Origin: Halovivax gelatinilyticus
GTDB taxonomy: Archaea > Halobacteriota > Halobacteria > Halobacteriales > Natrialbaceae
Assembly (NCBI RefSeq): GCF_024300625.1
Contig: NZ_CP101322.1
Coordinates: forward strand, 2,989,992 to 3,053,991
Length of the DNA: 64,000 bases
Direction of reading: 5' to 3'
In this document: in pieces, positions 44,736-53,980 of the stretch
How the letters are laid out: each line of letters begins with the position of its first letter
Position numbering within the stretch: the first letter of the stretch is position 1
The notes under the pieces: model-generated
The model's database searches: none
What the model saw: only the letters and a program-made list of their open reading frames with translations
Told to the model about the DNA's origin: nothing
Program-made: the position numbers and the translations under genes

Positions 44736-46162
44736 GCGATGAGCATCGCGTCGACCAGAATCGCGACGAGGACGGCGCCGAGGAAGGCGTTCGAGGCGTG
44801 GAACGAACGCATCGCGGCTCGATCGGAGCGTTCGAAGTGGAGGTCGACGGCGGCCCAGAGGAATATCGCTCCAAAGACGACGACCGTCACCGCGTAGAGG
44901 ATGCCGAGCCCCGACAGCCACGCGAGAACCGCCGCGCCGACGAGCGTCGCCGCAAGGTAGTAGACGATGTGTTTACGGGTCACGGTCTCACCACGAACGA
45001 CGGGGAGCATGGGGAATCCGCCGCGTGCGTAGTCGTCGCGGTAAGCCAGCGCCAGGTTGTAGAAGTGTGCGGGCGTCCAGAGGAAGATCACGCCGGCGAG
45101 TGCGAGCGCGGGAATGCCGATTTCGTTGGTCACAGCGGCCCAGCCGATGAGCGCCGGTAGCGCCCCGGCGGCGCCGCCGATGACGGTGTTCTGGACGGTG
45201 TTCGGTTTCAAAACGAGCGTGTAGACGACGCTGTAAAATACGATCGCGATCAGTCCGAGCGCGGCGGCGAGCGTATTGATGGTGAGAAAGACGGATACCG
45301 AGGCGGCCGTCAGCGCGAGACCGAACAGTATCGCGTGGCTGATCGGCACCAGATCGGTGGCGAGCGGGCGATCGGCCGTTCGGTTCATGCGCCTGTCGAC
45401 GTCGCGTTCGAGTACGTGGTTGAACGTTCCCGAGGCGCCGATCGCGAGCACGCCGCCGGTCAGCGTGGCGACGAGCGTGTAGCGATCCAGCGCGGGCCCG
45501 GCGGCGAGTGCCATCCCGGCCGCGGCGACGAGACAGAGCAACCACATCAGCCGCGGTTTCGTCATTGAGAGGTAGGCGGCGAGGGTCAATCGCGTGCGGG
45601 AGACGAAGCCGTCCGGGATGGGTCGATCGCGCGAATCCGCCGGTTCGTCCACCGGCTCGGCAGGCTCTGGCACGACGGTCAGATCGACGTCGTCACTTCC
45701 GGTCGCGAATTCGAGTTCCCACGCGAGCGCCAGGACGATCGCCCCGAAGGTGACGACGCCGAGGCCGAGGTGGACGCCTGGGACGATGGCGTCCGGGCCG
45801 AGCGTCGCCGTCGCGGCGCCGATACCGATCTGGATGGCGTACAGTCCGCACGCGGCCAGGAGCGTGTAGCGGACTCTGGCGGTTGTTGCACCCAGCCAGG
45901 CGATGATCGTCGCCGCGAGGACGAACCCGCCGACGACGAGCGCCGCGAGTCGGTGACCCCACGCGATTGCCAATTCGGTCTGGCTCAACGGGTCGGTCGG
46001 CGTCGTACACGTCGGCCAGGTGGAGCAGGTCGCTGCGGCGTTGGTCACAGAAGTCGTCGCACCGATCACGATGAGGAGGTAGACGCCGAGGGCCGTCGCT
46101 GTCAGCGCACCGGCAAATCGAGTGCGGGTCCGAATCGGGGATGGAAAGGCCTCGGCGGTCAC
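44732..46162 (-). CDS. ctaB: CtaA-like/CtaB fusion: haem A synthase-like domain with haem O synthase
   Basis: The C-terminal 290 residues form a UbiA-type protoheme IX farnesyltransferase with the first Asp-rich motif in NHVLERDVDRRMNRT and the second at YRDDYARGGFPMLPV; it makes haem O. The N-terminal 170 residues are four hydrophobic helices related to half of CtaA/Cox15, with a Cys pair (CSTWPTC) and His residues in AWGHRLAAL and VPGVHLGLGV. A linker rich in Glu, Pro and Asp joins them. I start at GTG 46162; ATG 46231 would add 23 residues. The fused domain may insert or oxidise the haem for cytochrome oxidase. Confidence 0.9.
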   Translation of the reverse strand: MTAEAFPSPIRTRTRFAGALTATALGVYLLIVIGATTSVTNAAATCSTWPTCTTPTDPLSQTELAIAWGHRLAALVVGGFVLAATIIAWLGATTARVRYTLLAACGLYAIQIGIGAATATLGPDAIVPGVHLGLGVVTFGAIVLALAWELEFATGSDDVDLTVVPEPAEPVDEPADSRDRPIPDGFVSRTRLTLAAYLSMTKPRLMWLLCLVAAAGMALAAGPALDRYTLVATLTGGVLAIGASGTFNHVLERDVDRRMNRTADRPLATDLVPISHAILFGLALTAASVSVFLTINTLAAALGLIAIVFYSVVYTLVLKPNTVQNTVIGGAAGALPALIGWAAVTNEIGIPALALAGVIFLWTPAHFYNLALAYRDDYARGGFPMLPVVRGETVTRKHIVYYLAATLVGAAVLAWLSGLGILYAVTVVVFGAIFLWAAVDLHFERSDRAAMRSFHASNAFLGAVLVAILVDAMLIA

Positions 46163-46227
46163 GGATGCTACGTATAGCTTCGTTCGATCGTACTTAGGGT
46201 TCCCGTTTTCGTCCCGATCGGTCGTCC

Positions 46228-46512
46228 TCACATTCCCATGTCGGCTGCCGCGGTAGGGACGGGGAGGTCGGTCGGCGGGACGCCGAGTACTTCGCCCGCG
46301 TGATCGAGGGCCATATCGAACCCGTAGTACCGTTCTATTTCGTCACCGTCGGCGGTCGGTCTGACCTTCAACATCGCGTATCCGTCGACGTTCTGGGCGA
46401 TCGCGGCCGTTCTCGATCCGTCTTCGGCCTCGAACACGAGCTGCCGTTCACTCGGCGTCTCTCGATACTTGGCGACGATGCCGGCGGCCCTCGCCTCCGT
46501 CTCCGTGCTCAT
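46228..46512 (-). CDS. Small conserved haloarchaeal protein of unknown function
   Basis: This acidic 94-residue protein has no recognised enzyme motif. It contains a conserved-looking block (IAQNVDGYAMLKVRPT) and ends DLPVPTAAADMGM, which I associate with a haloarchaeal DUF family. It begins at ATG 46512. It precedes the CtaA-CtaB gene in the same direction, so it could be co-transcribed. Confidence 0.7.
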   Translation of the reverse strand: MSTETEARAAGIVAKYRETPSERQLVFEAEDGSRTAAIAQNVDGYAMLKVRPTADGDEIERYYGFDMALDHAGEVLGVPPTDLPVPTAAADMGM

Positions 46513-46638
46513 GCATCGGTCTTTCCGGCGAGGGTACGCCAACGTATCGATCCTCCGTCGTGGAATCTGCATCTGGTCGCTTCCGACTGGAGCCGGCTAA
46601 ATCGAAACGATCGACTCTCGGGAAGCACATGATGTGGT

Positions 46639-46920
46639 ATGAGCAAGTGGTTACAGAGCGGACGACGACGCGATATCTGCTATCTCCTCATCGGGACCGA
46701 CGGGTTGCGCGGGCAACAGCTCAAGTCGGAACTCGAATCACACTACGACGAGCGTATCGAACCGTCCTCGTTTTACGGGTCGCTGTCGGCGCTAGTTGAC
46801 GCCGGGTTCCTCACGAACGAGACCGACGGCGTCCACGACGTATACGCGCTTTCGGAGACCGGCGAGCGTCGCGTTCACTCCCACGTCGAGTGGGTAACAG
46901 CCCAAACGGCCGAACGCTGA
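46639..46920 (+). CDS. PadR-family winged-helix regulator
   Basis: The 93-residue protein has the PadR-like pattern: a helix with LLIGTDGLRGQQLKSELE, then SSFYGSLSALVDAGFL and a wing in YALSETGERR. PadR proteins repress genes for stress or efflux functions. The length is that of a minimal single-domain member. It diverges from the small gene at 46512, so it may control the haem synthase operon; that is an inference from position. Confidence 0.85.
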   Translation: MSKWLQSGRRRDICYLLIGTDGLRGQQLKSELESHYDERIEPSSFYGSLSALVDAGFLTNETDGVHDVYALSETGERRVHSHVEWVTAQTAER

Positions 46921-47028
46921 TCTGAGAGGGCGACTCTCACCGATCGTCCTGGTTACGCTCAACTTACCGTCGGAACCGATATTTTCACTCAGAAATCACT
47001 TGGAACGATCCGTCTCGCTCGTGGGTCC

Positions 47029-48069
47029 TCACTCGAGCGGATCGTCTCCTCTCTTGCGTTCGTCGGCGACGACGTCGAGGGCGATCTTCGCGCCGCCGAG
47101 GGCGACTGGACCCACGAAGAGTCCGACGGCCCCGAATACGACGATGCCCCCGAAGATTCCGAGCACCATCGTGGCCGGGTCGAACGCGGCACTGCGCCCG
47201 ATCAGCGCCGGTCTGAGGTAAATATCCGAGGCGCTGACGATCGAACCGTAACCGATCAGGACACCACCGGCGACGAGCTGACCGGTCGCAATCAGGTAGA
47301 TGGATATCGGAAGCCAGACGCCGAACGCGCCGATCAGGGGAAGGAGCGCGAACACGAACGTGACGACGATCAGAAAGGCTACGGCCGGCACTCCGAGAAC
47401 GAGCAGTCCGGCTCCGAGGAGGATCGCCTGGATAGCGGCCACGGCGACGTTTCCGACGACCGACGCCCACATCAGCTCGTCGAGTCCAGCGAGAAGACGC
47501 GCGTTTACCCGCGGTTCGAGCGGGACGATGGCCTGCGCCCACGCGACCAGCCGATCGCCGTCGCGAAGCAACGAAAAGAGAACGAATAGCGTGACGGTCA
47601 ACCCGATCAACACCCCTGGAACGCCGCTTACGAGTTCGATCGCGCTGGTCGCCAGTCCCTGTAGTCCCATCGTGATCGGCTCGCGATAGGCGGCGATCAG
47701 TTCCTCCAGCTCCACGGCGTAACCGGTATCTTCGAGTCGGCCCTCGATATCCTCGAGCCCGAATTCGCCGTCCTGTACGGCCGTCAGTACTTCGAGTGCT
47801 TCCCGAATCGCGACGGCCAGGAGGTATCCGACCGGAACGAGAATCGCGACGATCGCGACGACCACGAGGAGTGACGCGGCGACCGTTGCACTGACGTACC
47901 GTTCGAGTGCCCGCTGTCCGGGGTAGAGAACGTACGCGAGGACAACCGCGAGGAGCACGTAATTCAGATAGGGGAGAATAACGAGGGTCGCTACCCCAAC
48001 GGCGACGATCCCGACGCCCATCAACCCGGGCCGTGTCTCGTACCACGGTGTCTCGGGGTCGTCGACCAT
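47029..48069 (-). CDS. AI-2E-family (PurR-regulated permease PerM) transporter
   Basis: This 346-residue membrane protein has about eight helices and the conserved PerM/AI-2E pattern, including SGVPGVLIGLTVTLFVLFSLLRDGDRL and LPLIGAFGVWLPISIYLI. The family includes AI-2 exporters and Na+/H+ antiporters, and the transported solute here is unknown. It is transcribed towards the PadR gene's end (convergent). The 155 bases upstream hold its likely promoter only. Confidence 0.88.
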   Translation of the reverse strand: MVDDPETPWYETRPGLMGVGIVAVGVATLVILPYLNYVLLAVVLAYVLYPGQRALERYVSATVAASLLVVVAIVAILVPVGYLLAVAIREALEVLTAVQDGEFGLEDIEGRLEDTGYAVELEELIAAYREPITMGLQGLATSAIELVSGVPGVLIGLTVTLFVLFSLLRDGDRLVAWAQAIVPLEPRVNARLLAGLDELMWASVVGNVAVAAIQAILLGAGLLVLGVPAVAFLIVVTFVFALLPLIGAFGVWLPISIYLIATGQLVAGGVLIGYGSIVSASDIYLRPALIGRSAAFDPATMVLGIFGGIVVFGAVGLFVGPVALGGAKIALDVVADERKRGDDPLE

Positions 48070-48224
48070 GGGCCGCGTACGACGGACGCAGTGATAATGG
48101 GTGACGCCCTAGTGAGCGTGTTCGAGTAGAACGCCGCACGTACCTGCGTTATAGGGGTCCGCTACGCACGATGACCGGTGGGGAGAATCGGGACACCGAA
48201 GAAATGCAAAATGTTTCAACCGAT

Positions 48225-49529
48225 TTACTTGAACTCGAACGCCGCAGAAGCGCCGCTTCGCTGCTTGTTGACCGGTTTCGGGAGGAAACCGTCGAGGTCG
48301 AACGCGACCCTGTCGCGGACGAATTCGCGAAGGAGACCGATGTCGTCTACGTGGAGGAGGTTCGCGACGGCGAGCGGATTGCCGTTGTTGAGCTTTCGGA
48401 GCGTCGCTTCGTCCAGGCTGTGGAGGTCCTCCATGAACCGATCGTAGCGCTCGTTCGGGGCCAGGTAGAGCAATTCGGTCATGAGCAGCCGTCGCCGGTG
48501 GTTGGGGGCGACGTCCCGGTGCCAGAGGCGGTCGTAGAGGCTCATCTGTTCGGCGCTCGTATCGGTCATACCCTTATCGAGACAGGCTTCGACGGTAATC
48601 GCGGCCGCGCGGGCCGATTTCATCCCCTTGTGAATCCCTTCGCCCCAGACTGGGTCGACGGTCGGAACCGTATCGCCGATGGCCATGAACCGGTCGGTCG
48701 ACATCGATCCAGGCATCTGGATGTGTGCCGAGCCGCGGTGCTGGACGCCTTCTTTCCGTTCTGCGTTCGCAAAGCGTGGATCGGTGTCCATCCAGTACTG
48801 CAGGTAGTCGTCGACGCTGAAATCAGAGCGCGCGTTCTCGCGATGACTCTCGTTCTGGATGTAGCAGATGCCGACCTTGGCCTCGTCGTCGCCCGTATGG
48901 AAGATCCAGGAGTAACCGCCTGGCGCGAGGTCGTGATCGAGTCTTAGCATCATCGCGTCCGTCAGGTCGCCGTATTCCGGGTGATCGAGATCGACGCCCG
49001 TCAGCTCGTACTCGATGCCGATCGCGTGGTTCTCCCGCCGGAGATCGCTCACGTCGAGCGCCTTCGCGAGTGGGGCGCTCGGTCCCGTCGCATCGATCGT
49101 AATTTCGGCGCGTACCTCCTCGTCGCCGTTGTATCTGACGCCGACGATCTCGCCGTCTTCCAGTATTGGGGCGGTGACTCGCGCGTCGAACCGGTACTCT
49201 GCGCCCTTCTCGCGACCGTCCTCGACGAGCCACCGTTTGAAGTCAGCGAACTCGAGGACCGCTCCGGGGTGGTGGCGAGTGTAGTGGTTGTTCGGCGATT
49301 CGAGGACGACCTTGTCGGTGAAGTTCATCACCACGTCGTCCGGCACGCCGAACGAGGTGATCATCGACGGGAACGTACCGGCCGTCGACTTGTTGCTGGT
49401 CTTTGGGAACTCGTCTTCGTTTTCGGTCTCGAGGACGAGTACGTCGTATCCCCGTGTCGCCAGGTCGCGCGCGCACTGGGCGCCGGCCGGCCCAGCACCC
49501 GCAACGATGACGTCGTACTGTTCACTCAT
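48225..49529 (-). CDS. Geranylgeranyl reductase-family FAD-dependent oxidoreductase
   Basis: The 434-residue protein starts with a Rossmann motif (VIVAGAGPAGAQCARDLA) and carries GDTVPTVDPVWGEGIHKGMKSA, the FAD-binding Gly-Asp block of the geranylgeranyl reductase family. These enzymes saturate archaeal lipid chains or menaquinone side chains. Which substrate this paralogue uses cannot be read from sequence. The start is ATG 49529 behind a possible dyad. The next gene upstream is an acyl-CoA dehydrogenase, but 232 bases separate them. Confidence 0.9.
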   Translation of the reverse strand: MSEQYDVIVAGAGPAGAQCARDLATRGYDVLVLETENEDEFPKTSNKSTAGTFPSMITSFGVPDDVVMNFTDKVVLESPNNHYTRHHPGAVLEFADFKRWLVEDGREKGAEYRFDARVTAPILEDGEIVGVRYNGDEEVRAEITIDATGPSAPLAKALDVSDLRRENHAIGIEYELTGVDLDHPEYGDLTDAMMLRLDHDLAPGGYSWIFHTGDDEAKVGICYIQNESHRENARSDFSVDDYLQYWMDTDPRFANAERKEGVQHRGSAHIQMPGSMSTDRFMAIGDTVPTVDPVWGEGIHKGMKSARAAAITVEACLDKGMTDTSAEQMSLYDRLWHRDVAPNHRRRLLMTELLYLAPNERYDRFMEDLHSLDEATLRKLNNGNPLAVANLLHVDDIGLLREFVRDRVAFDLDGFLPKPVNKQRSGASAAFEFK

Positions 49530-49534
49530 TGGTG

Positions 49535-49564
49535 AACACTTATTCAGGGTGGATAATGAGTGTT
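49535..49564. promoter_or_regulatory. Imperfect dyad and direct repeat before the geranylgeranyl reductase-like gene
   Basis: AACACT at 49535-49540 is mirrored by AGTGTT at 49559-49564 with an 18-base spacer. TTGGTGAA occurs at 49529-49536 and again at 49563-49570. The elements surround the expected TATA position of the reverse gene and could be an operator. The evidence is weak. Confidence 0.3.
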
Positions 49565-49761
49565 GGTGAATCGATCCGATCGACGATCGGTCGGTTTTCC
49601 ACGTATTTCAGCCCGTATAGACGGTGTTCGAACGCTCTCGTTCGTCACTGAACGGTTGTTGAATTAGTTTTGTAACGATCTAGTCACTATCTCGCACAAC
49701 TGGCTATTACTGGCCCAAATCAGCTGAATTGGACAATTGCGGACGAAGCCGGGTCCCGATC

Positions 49762-50919
49762 TTACTGGAGTAATCGATCGCCAATCGTGTTCCGAAGGAC
49801 CTCGCTGGTTCCCTCGTAGATTTCGTTGAGTTTCGCGTCGCGGTAAAACCGCTCTGCGGGGAAGTCTTTGGTGTATCCGTACCCGCCGTGGATCTGAATC
49901 CCCTCGTTTGCGACCTCGCGAGAGACTTCGCTCGCGTACAGCTTCGCCTGTGCGGCCTCCTTGATGTAGGGTTCCCCGCGGATCTTCTTATCGGCCGCGT
50001 TGTGCATCAGGAGTGTTGCGGCCTGTATTTTGGTATCCATGTCCGCGAGTTTGTGCTTGATCGCCTGGAACTCACCGATGGGCTGGCCGAACTGTTCGCG
50101 CTCGTTCGCGTACGATCTGGCCTCCTCGAAGGCAGCGCGTGCGATACCGACGCCGCGGGCTGCGATGGTGATCCGCCCACCGTTTAACGTTTTTAACGCC
50201 TGGATGAATCCGTCACCGTCCGCGCCGAGACGTCTGTCGGCCGGAATCCGAACGTCGTCGAATCGAAGTTCGGCCGTCGGACAGCCCTTATCTCCGAGTT
50301 TATCCTCCGTTCCCTCGACGAAGAATCCGTCATCTTCGTCCGGCCGCACGACGAACGACGAGATACCCCGGTTACCCGCGTCCGGGTCGGTCTTGGCGAA
50401 GACGGTGACAGTGTCCGCCACGGAGCCGTTCGAGATCCATAGCTTGCCGCCGTTTAGGACGTACTCGTCGGGATCGTCGGCCTCACCCACCACGTCCGCC
50501 GTCGTCTCCATCGCGGGAACGTCACTTCCCGCACCGGCTTCTGAAAGGGCGAACGCGCCGACATCTCGTCCCTCGGCCAGCGGCGTCAGGTACCGCTCTT
50601 TTTGCGCCTCATCGCCGAACTCGAAGAGCATGTTTCCCGCGAGCGAGGTGTGTGCTGCCACGATCGTTCCGAGTCCGCCCGACCCTCGCGAGATCTCTTC
50701 TAGTCCGATGGCGTAGGAGTGATAGTCGAGCCCGGCACCGCCGTACTCCTCGGGAAACGGCATCCCCATCAATCCGAGGTCACCCATCTCGCTGACCAGG
50801 TCGGCCGGATATTCGTCTTCGTGATCGATCTCGCTTGCACGCGGGATCACTTCCTCGTCGACGAACGTCGCGACCATATCCCGGATCTGACGTTGTTCCG
50901 GTGAAAGGCTAAAATCCAT
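49762..50919 (-). CDS. Acyl-CoA dehydrogenase
   Basis: This is a 385-residue flavoprotein dehydrogenase of beta-oxidation or branched-chain acid degradation. It opens MDFSLSPEQRQIRDMVATF, has the FAD loop VGAFALSEAGAGSDVPA, and contains LNEIYEGTSEVLRN, the usual catalytic-Glu region. It is a paralogue of the enzyme at 34067-35236, and differs enough to suggest another acyl-chain preference. It has no adjacent partner in the same direction. Confidence 0.94.
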   Translation of the reverse strand: MDFSLSPEQRQIRDMVATFVDEEVIPRASEIDHEDEYPADLVSEMGDLGLMGMPFPEEYGGAGLDYHSYAIGLEEISRGSGGLGTIVAAHTSLAGNMLFEFGDEAQKERYLTPLAEGRDVGAFALSEAGAGSDVPAMETTADVVGEADDPDEYVLNGGKLWISNGSVADTVTVFAKTDPDAGNRGISSFVVRPDEDDGFFVEGTEDKLGDKGCPTAELRFDDVRIPADRRLGADGDGFIQALKTLNGGRITIAARGVGIARAAFEEARSYANEREQFGQPIGEFQAIKHKLADMDTKIQAATLLMHNAADKKIRGEPYIKEAAQAKLYASEVSREVANEGIQIHGGYGYTKDFPAERFYRDAKLNEIYEGTSEVLRNTIGDRLLQ

Positions 50920-51066
50920 ACGAAGCGGTATCGTCCCTCGCGGCTTAGGTGTTCCTCATCGACGCCGGTCTGGAGACGCGGCGGTCGACGTACTAATTTC
51001 GATCCCGGTTTTCCGGTCGCGCCGGAATCCAAACACCCATTCGGTCCGACTGGTAACGTATCCGGT

Positions 51067-52161
51067 ATGACGCGCGAGGGGCGTATTCCGGCGACGGGGT
51101 ACGCGACGGAACGAGACCGAAGCGTCGAGTACGACGACCGAACCATCTGGTTGAGCCGGACCATCGAATCGGCGGCTACCGGACTCCCTGGCGGTCCGCT
51201 GGTCGCCGGCTTTCTCCTCTTCGGCTGGCTGCCGATCGCCCTGGCCGGTCTGGGTATCGTTGCCGCCGAGTCTATGAGCGCGACGTTCGTGCTGGCGTAC
51301 GCGACGGCAGCGCTCTTGCTTTCGGCGCTCCCGTCGATGATCTGGTACTACGACGTCCGCGTGCTCACGACGTTCGCGGGACGCATGACGGCGCGAGTCG
51401 ACGACGAGGACGTCCTCGTCGAGACCGCCGAACGCTTCGACCGTCGATTCGCCGAGTGGTACCCCGCGGCAGTGGTACCGTGGACGATACTATTGCTCGT
51501 CGTATTGTTCGGTTCGGTGCCGACCCTGGAGGCGCAGGGAATCGGCGGTCCCACGGAGCCGCTGTTCTGGAGCGTCGCGCTCTTTTTCGTCTGGGGCGGT
51601 CTGCTCACCGGTATCGGCTTTCACGGCGCCTTCGTAACCGTCGGGTACATCGCGACGCTCGTCGAACGGACCCGGCTGTCGATCGATCCGTACCACCCGG
51701 ATAAGCTCGGCGGGCTCAGTGCCGTCGGCTACTTCGCCATCCGAACGACGCTGTTACTCTCCTCGGGCGCGTTGTTGCTGCCGCTCGCGTTCGAACTGGC
51801 GGCGGGAACGCCGTTTCAGGAACCGATTTACCTCGCCGTCGTCGTTTACGTCCTCGTCATCGTCGGCTCGTTTTGCTATCCGACCTGGTTAGTCAATCGC
51901 GCCGCTCACGCCGAACGTGTCGAACGGCTGGACGAACTCGGCGACGAAATCGGTTCGATCCAGACCGACCTCTCGGCGGCGTCGGCACACGACGTTGACG
52001 ACGTCGTCACGCAACTCGAACTCCAGCGCCTCCAGCAACTGTACGACGATTATCGGGAGATCCGTCTGTACCCGCTCTCACCGTCCATCCTCACGCAGCT
52101 CGTCGGTTCCGTGTTACTCCCGTCGACCATCTTATTCGTCGAACTCGTCGCCGGGGTGTAA
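51067..52161 (+). CDS. Multi-pass membrane protein of unknown function
   Basis: I do not recognise this 364-residue protein. It has about seven predicted transmembrane segments, for example LVAGFLLFGWLPIALAGLGI, ALFFVWGGLLTGIGFHGAFV and YLAVVVYVLVIVGSFCYPTW. Between the last two there is a cytoplasmic coiled-coil-like stretch (VERLDELGDEIGSIQTDL, then LELQRLQQLYDDYREIR). No catalytic or transport signature was found. The coil suggests a partner protein. The gene diverges from the acyl-CoA dehydrogenase. Confidence 0.75.
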   Translation: MTREGRIPATGYATERDRSVEYDDRTIWLSRTIESAATGLPGGPLVAGFLLFGWLPIALAGLGIVAAESMSATFVLAYATAALLLSALPSMIWYYDVRVLTTFAGRMTARVDDEDVLVETAERFDRRFAEWYPAAVVPWTILLLVVLFGSVPTLEAQGIGGPTEPLFWSVALFFVWGGLLTGIGFHGAFVTVGYIATLVERTRLSIDPYHPDKLGGLSAVGYFAIRTTLLLSSGALLLPLAFELAAGTPFQEPIYLAVVVYVLVIVGSFCYPTWLVNRAAHAERVERLDELGDEIGSIQTDLSAASAHDVDDVVTQLELQRLQQLYDDYREIRLYPLSPSILTQLVGSVLLPSTILFVELVAGV

Positions 52162-52262
52162 CACGCGAGATCGTACGGTGTAGCCGGTTTCGAACGGGCC
52201 GGGATAATCGATCGGGCCTCGTCAACCATGCGTTCGATGGTATCTCCGACCCGTCGTCCCGA

Positions 52263-53117
52263 TCAGTCGTACGAGTAGAATCCCTCGCCCGTCTTCTTCC
52301 CGAGGTCGCCCGCTTCCACCTTTCGCTTTAAGAGGTACGCGGGTTTGTACCGATCTCCGAGTTCCTCGTAGAGCGTTTCAGTCGCGTGCAGGCAGACGTC
52401 GAGCCCGATGTGATCTGCGAGCGTCAGCGGTCCCATCGGGACGTTCGTGCCGAGTTCCATGCCCGCGTCGACGTCTTCTTTCGAAGCGACACCCTCGTCG
52501 TAGGCGCGAATGCCCTCGTTGATCCAGGGCATGAGGATCCGATTGGTCACGAATCCCGGTTTGTCGTCGGACTCCCAGGTCGTTTTGCCCATCTCCTCGG
52601 CGAGGTCGTGAGCGAGTTCGACCGCCTGGGCGGTCGTCTTCTCGCCGACGACGACCTCGACGCCGTCCATGATCGGAACCGGGTTCATGAAGTGAAGGCC
52701 GACGACCCGATCAGGCCGATCGAGGGCCGACGCGATCGAGGTGATCGAGAGCGTACTCGTGTTGGTCGCGAGGAGGACGTCCTCGTCGCAGATTCGCTCT
52801 AGATCGGCGAAGACCTCCCGCTTTACGTCCATCCGCTCGAGGACGGCTTCGATGACGACGTCGCAGTCGGCGACGTCCTCGAGGTCGGTCGTGCCGTCGA
52901 TGCGGTCGCGGATCGTCGACGGTGACTCCGTCAGTGCGTCTCGATCTGCGAGCCTCGCGAGACTGTCGTCGATCGTCTCGAATCCGGACTCGACGTACGC
53001 CGCCTCGACGTCGCGCACGACGACGTCGTACCCGGTCGTGGCTGCGACCTGCGCGATACCGCTTCCCATCGTTCCGGCGCCGATGACGCCGATTCGGTCG
53101 ATATCGTCTCGAATCAT
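52263..53117 (-). CDS. 3-hydroxyacyl-CoA (3-hydroxybutyryl-CoA-type) dehydrogenase
   Basis: The 284-residue, single-domain enzyme oxidises 3-hydroxyacyl-CoA with NAD(P). It has the GAGTMGSG nucleotide loop, the NTSTLSITSIA segment, and the catalytic His in VGLHFMNPVPIMDGVEVV. The C-terminal dimer domain ends with GKKTGEGFYSYD. Its short length fits the PaaH/Hbd group rather than the fused archaeal enzyme at 35337. It diverges from the HhH-like gene over 215 bases. Confidence 0.94.
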   Translation of the reverse strand: MIRDDIDRIGVIGAGTMGSGIAQVAATTGYDVVVRDVEAAYVESGFETIDDSLARLADRDALTESPSTIRDRIDGTTDLEDVADCDVVIEAVLERMDVKREVFADLERICDEDVLLATNTSTLSITSIASALDRPDRVVGLHFMNPVPIMDGVEVVVGEKTTAQAVELAHDLAEEMGKTTWESDDKPGFVTNRILMPWINEGIRAYDEGVASKEDVDAGMELGTNVPMGPLTLADHIGLDVCLHATETLYEELGDRYKPAYLLKRKVEAGDLGKKTGEGFYSYD

Positions 53118-53332
53118 ACCCGTTCGTTTCCGGCTTGCGCTCGTTAAGCTGGCGATCCGCGTCGTTCGATGCCCGGTTCAGTGTGGGTGCGTACCCAAGA
53201 GCCGACACCCTCTGGCGCCTTCAACGGTCGCCTGAATTTGATCTACCCGGGATATCCGTTCGTGACCGCGGTTCCGGGAGAGAAACGCTTTAGGGTTCTG
53301 CCTCCTTCGATCAGATAACCTGTAGAATCGTC

Positions 53333-53920
53333 ATGAGTGAACCAAACGTCGTCGATCCTGGCGTCGAAGGTGTGCGCGAACTCGAGCCCGACGAGCGAGC
53401 GACGCTGCTGGAAGCCGAGGTCGAACCGGAGACGCTCGAAGCGGAGGGGATCGATCCGGCCGGCGTGGTCGAGAAGGATTACTCCTACCGCCTGCTGCTC
53501 GATGCTGGTCTCGACGAGGAGACGGCGGATCGACTTCGCCGTCACTTTTCGTTGGCCTGGTCGTTCGAGACCGACGGCGATCTCGATCGACGCTCGGAGA
53601 CCGTTTCGGGACTCGGCGACGACGAGCGTGCCTGGGTCGCCGCGAGCGCGACCGACGACTGGCAGGGGTTCGAACACGCGGGTGAACGGACGATTCCCGG
53701 CGAGCACGGCCGACCGGCCGAGCGACCGTACCCCAAACCGACGCCGGTAACGGCGGTCACCGGCGTCAGTCGGGAAAACGCCGAGAAACTCGCCGAAGCC
53801 GGCGTCCGATCGGCCGAACGATTGGCTACCATTCACGCTGGCGCGGTCGCCGCCGCGCTGGATCTCGACGTCCTGCACGTCCGGACCTGGCGGCACAACG
53901 CTCGCGAACTCGTCGAGTGA
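53333..53920 (+). CDS. Helix-hairpin-helix-like small protein
   Basis: This 195-residue protein contains two segments resembling the tandem helix-hairpin-helix folds of haloarchaeal proteins: DYSYRLLLDAGLDEETADRL and VTAVTGVSRENAEKLAEAGV. These short helical pairs usually bind DNA in a sequence-independent way. The centre is acidic (LGDDERAWVAASATDDWQ). There is no catalytic signature. The gene precedes a frameshifted SAM hydrolase in the same direction. Confidence 0.7.
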   Translation: MSEPNVVDPGVEGVRELEPDERATLLEAEVEPETLEAEGIDPAGVVEKDYSYRLLLDAGLDEETADRLRRHFSLAWSFETDGDLDRRSETVSGLGDDERAWVAASATDDWQGFEHAGERTIPGEHGRPAERPYPKPTPVTAVTGVSRENAEKLAEAGVRSAERLATIHAGAVAAALDLDVLHVRTWRHNARELVE

Positions 53921-53980
53921 TCGGCCGTCCGTCGATCGACGGCGAGTACCGACGCCACTTTGTCCGACTATCACCAGTCA

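Noticed and set aside
43345-44874. Reverse 509-codon open frame spanning the DUF192 gene and DUF7546-like gene
   Set aside because: It overlaps two real genes on both strands, is extremely Arg-rich and has no motif.
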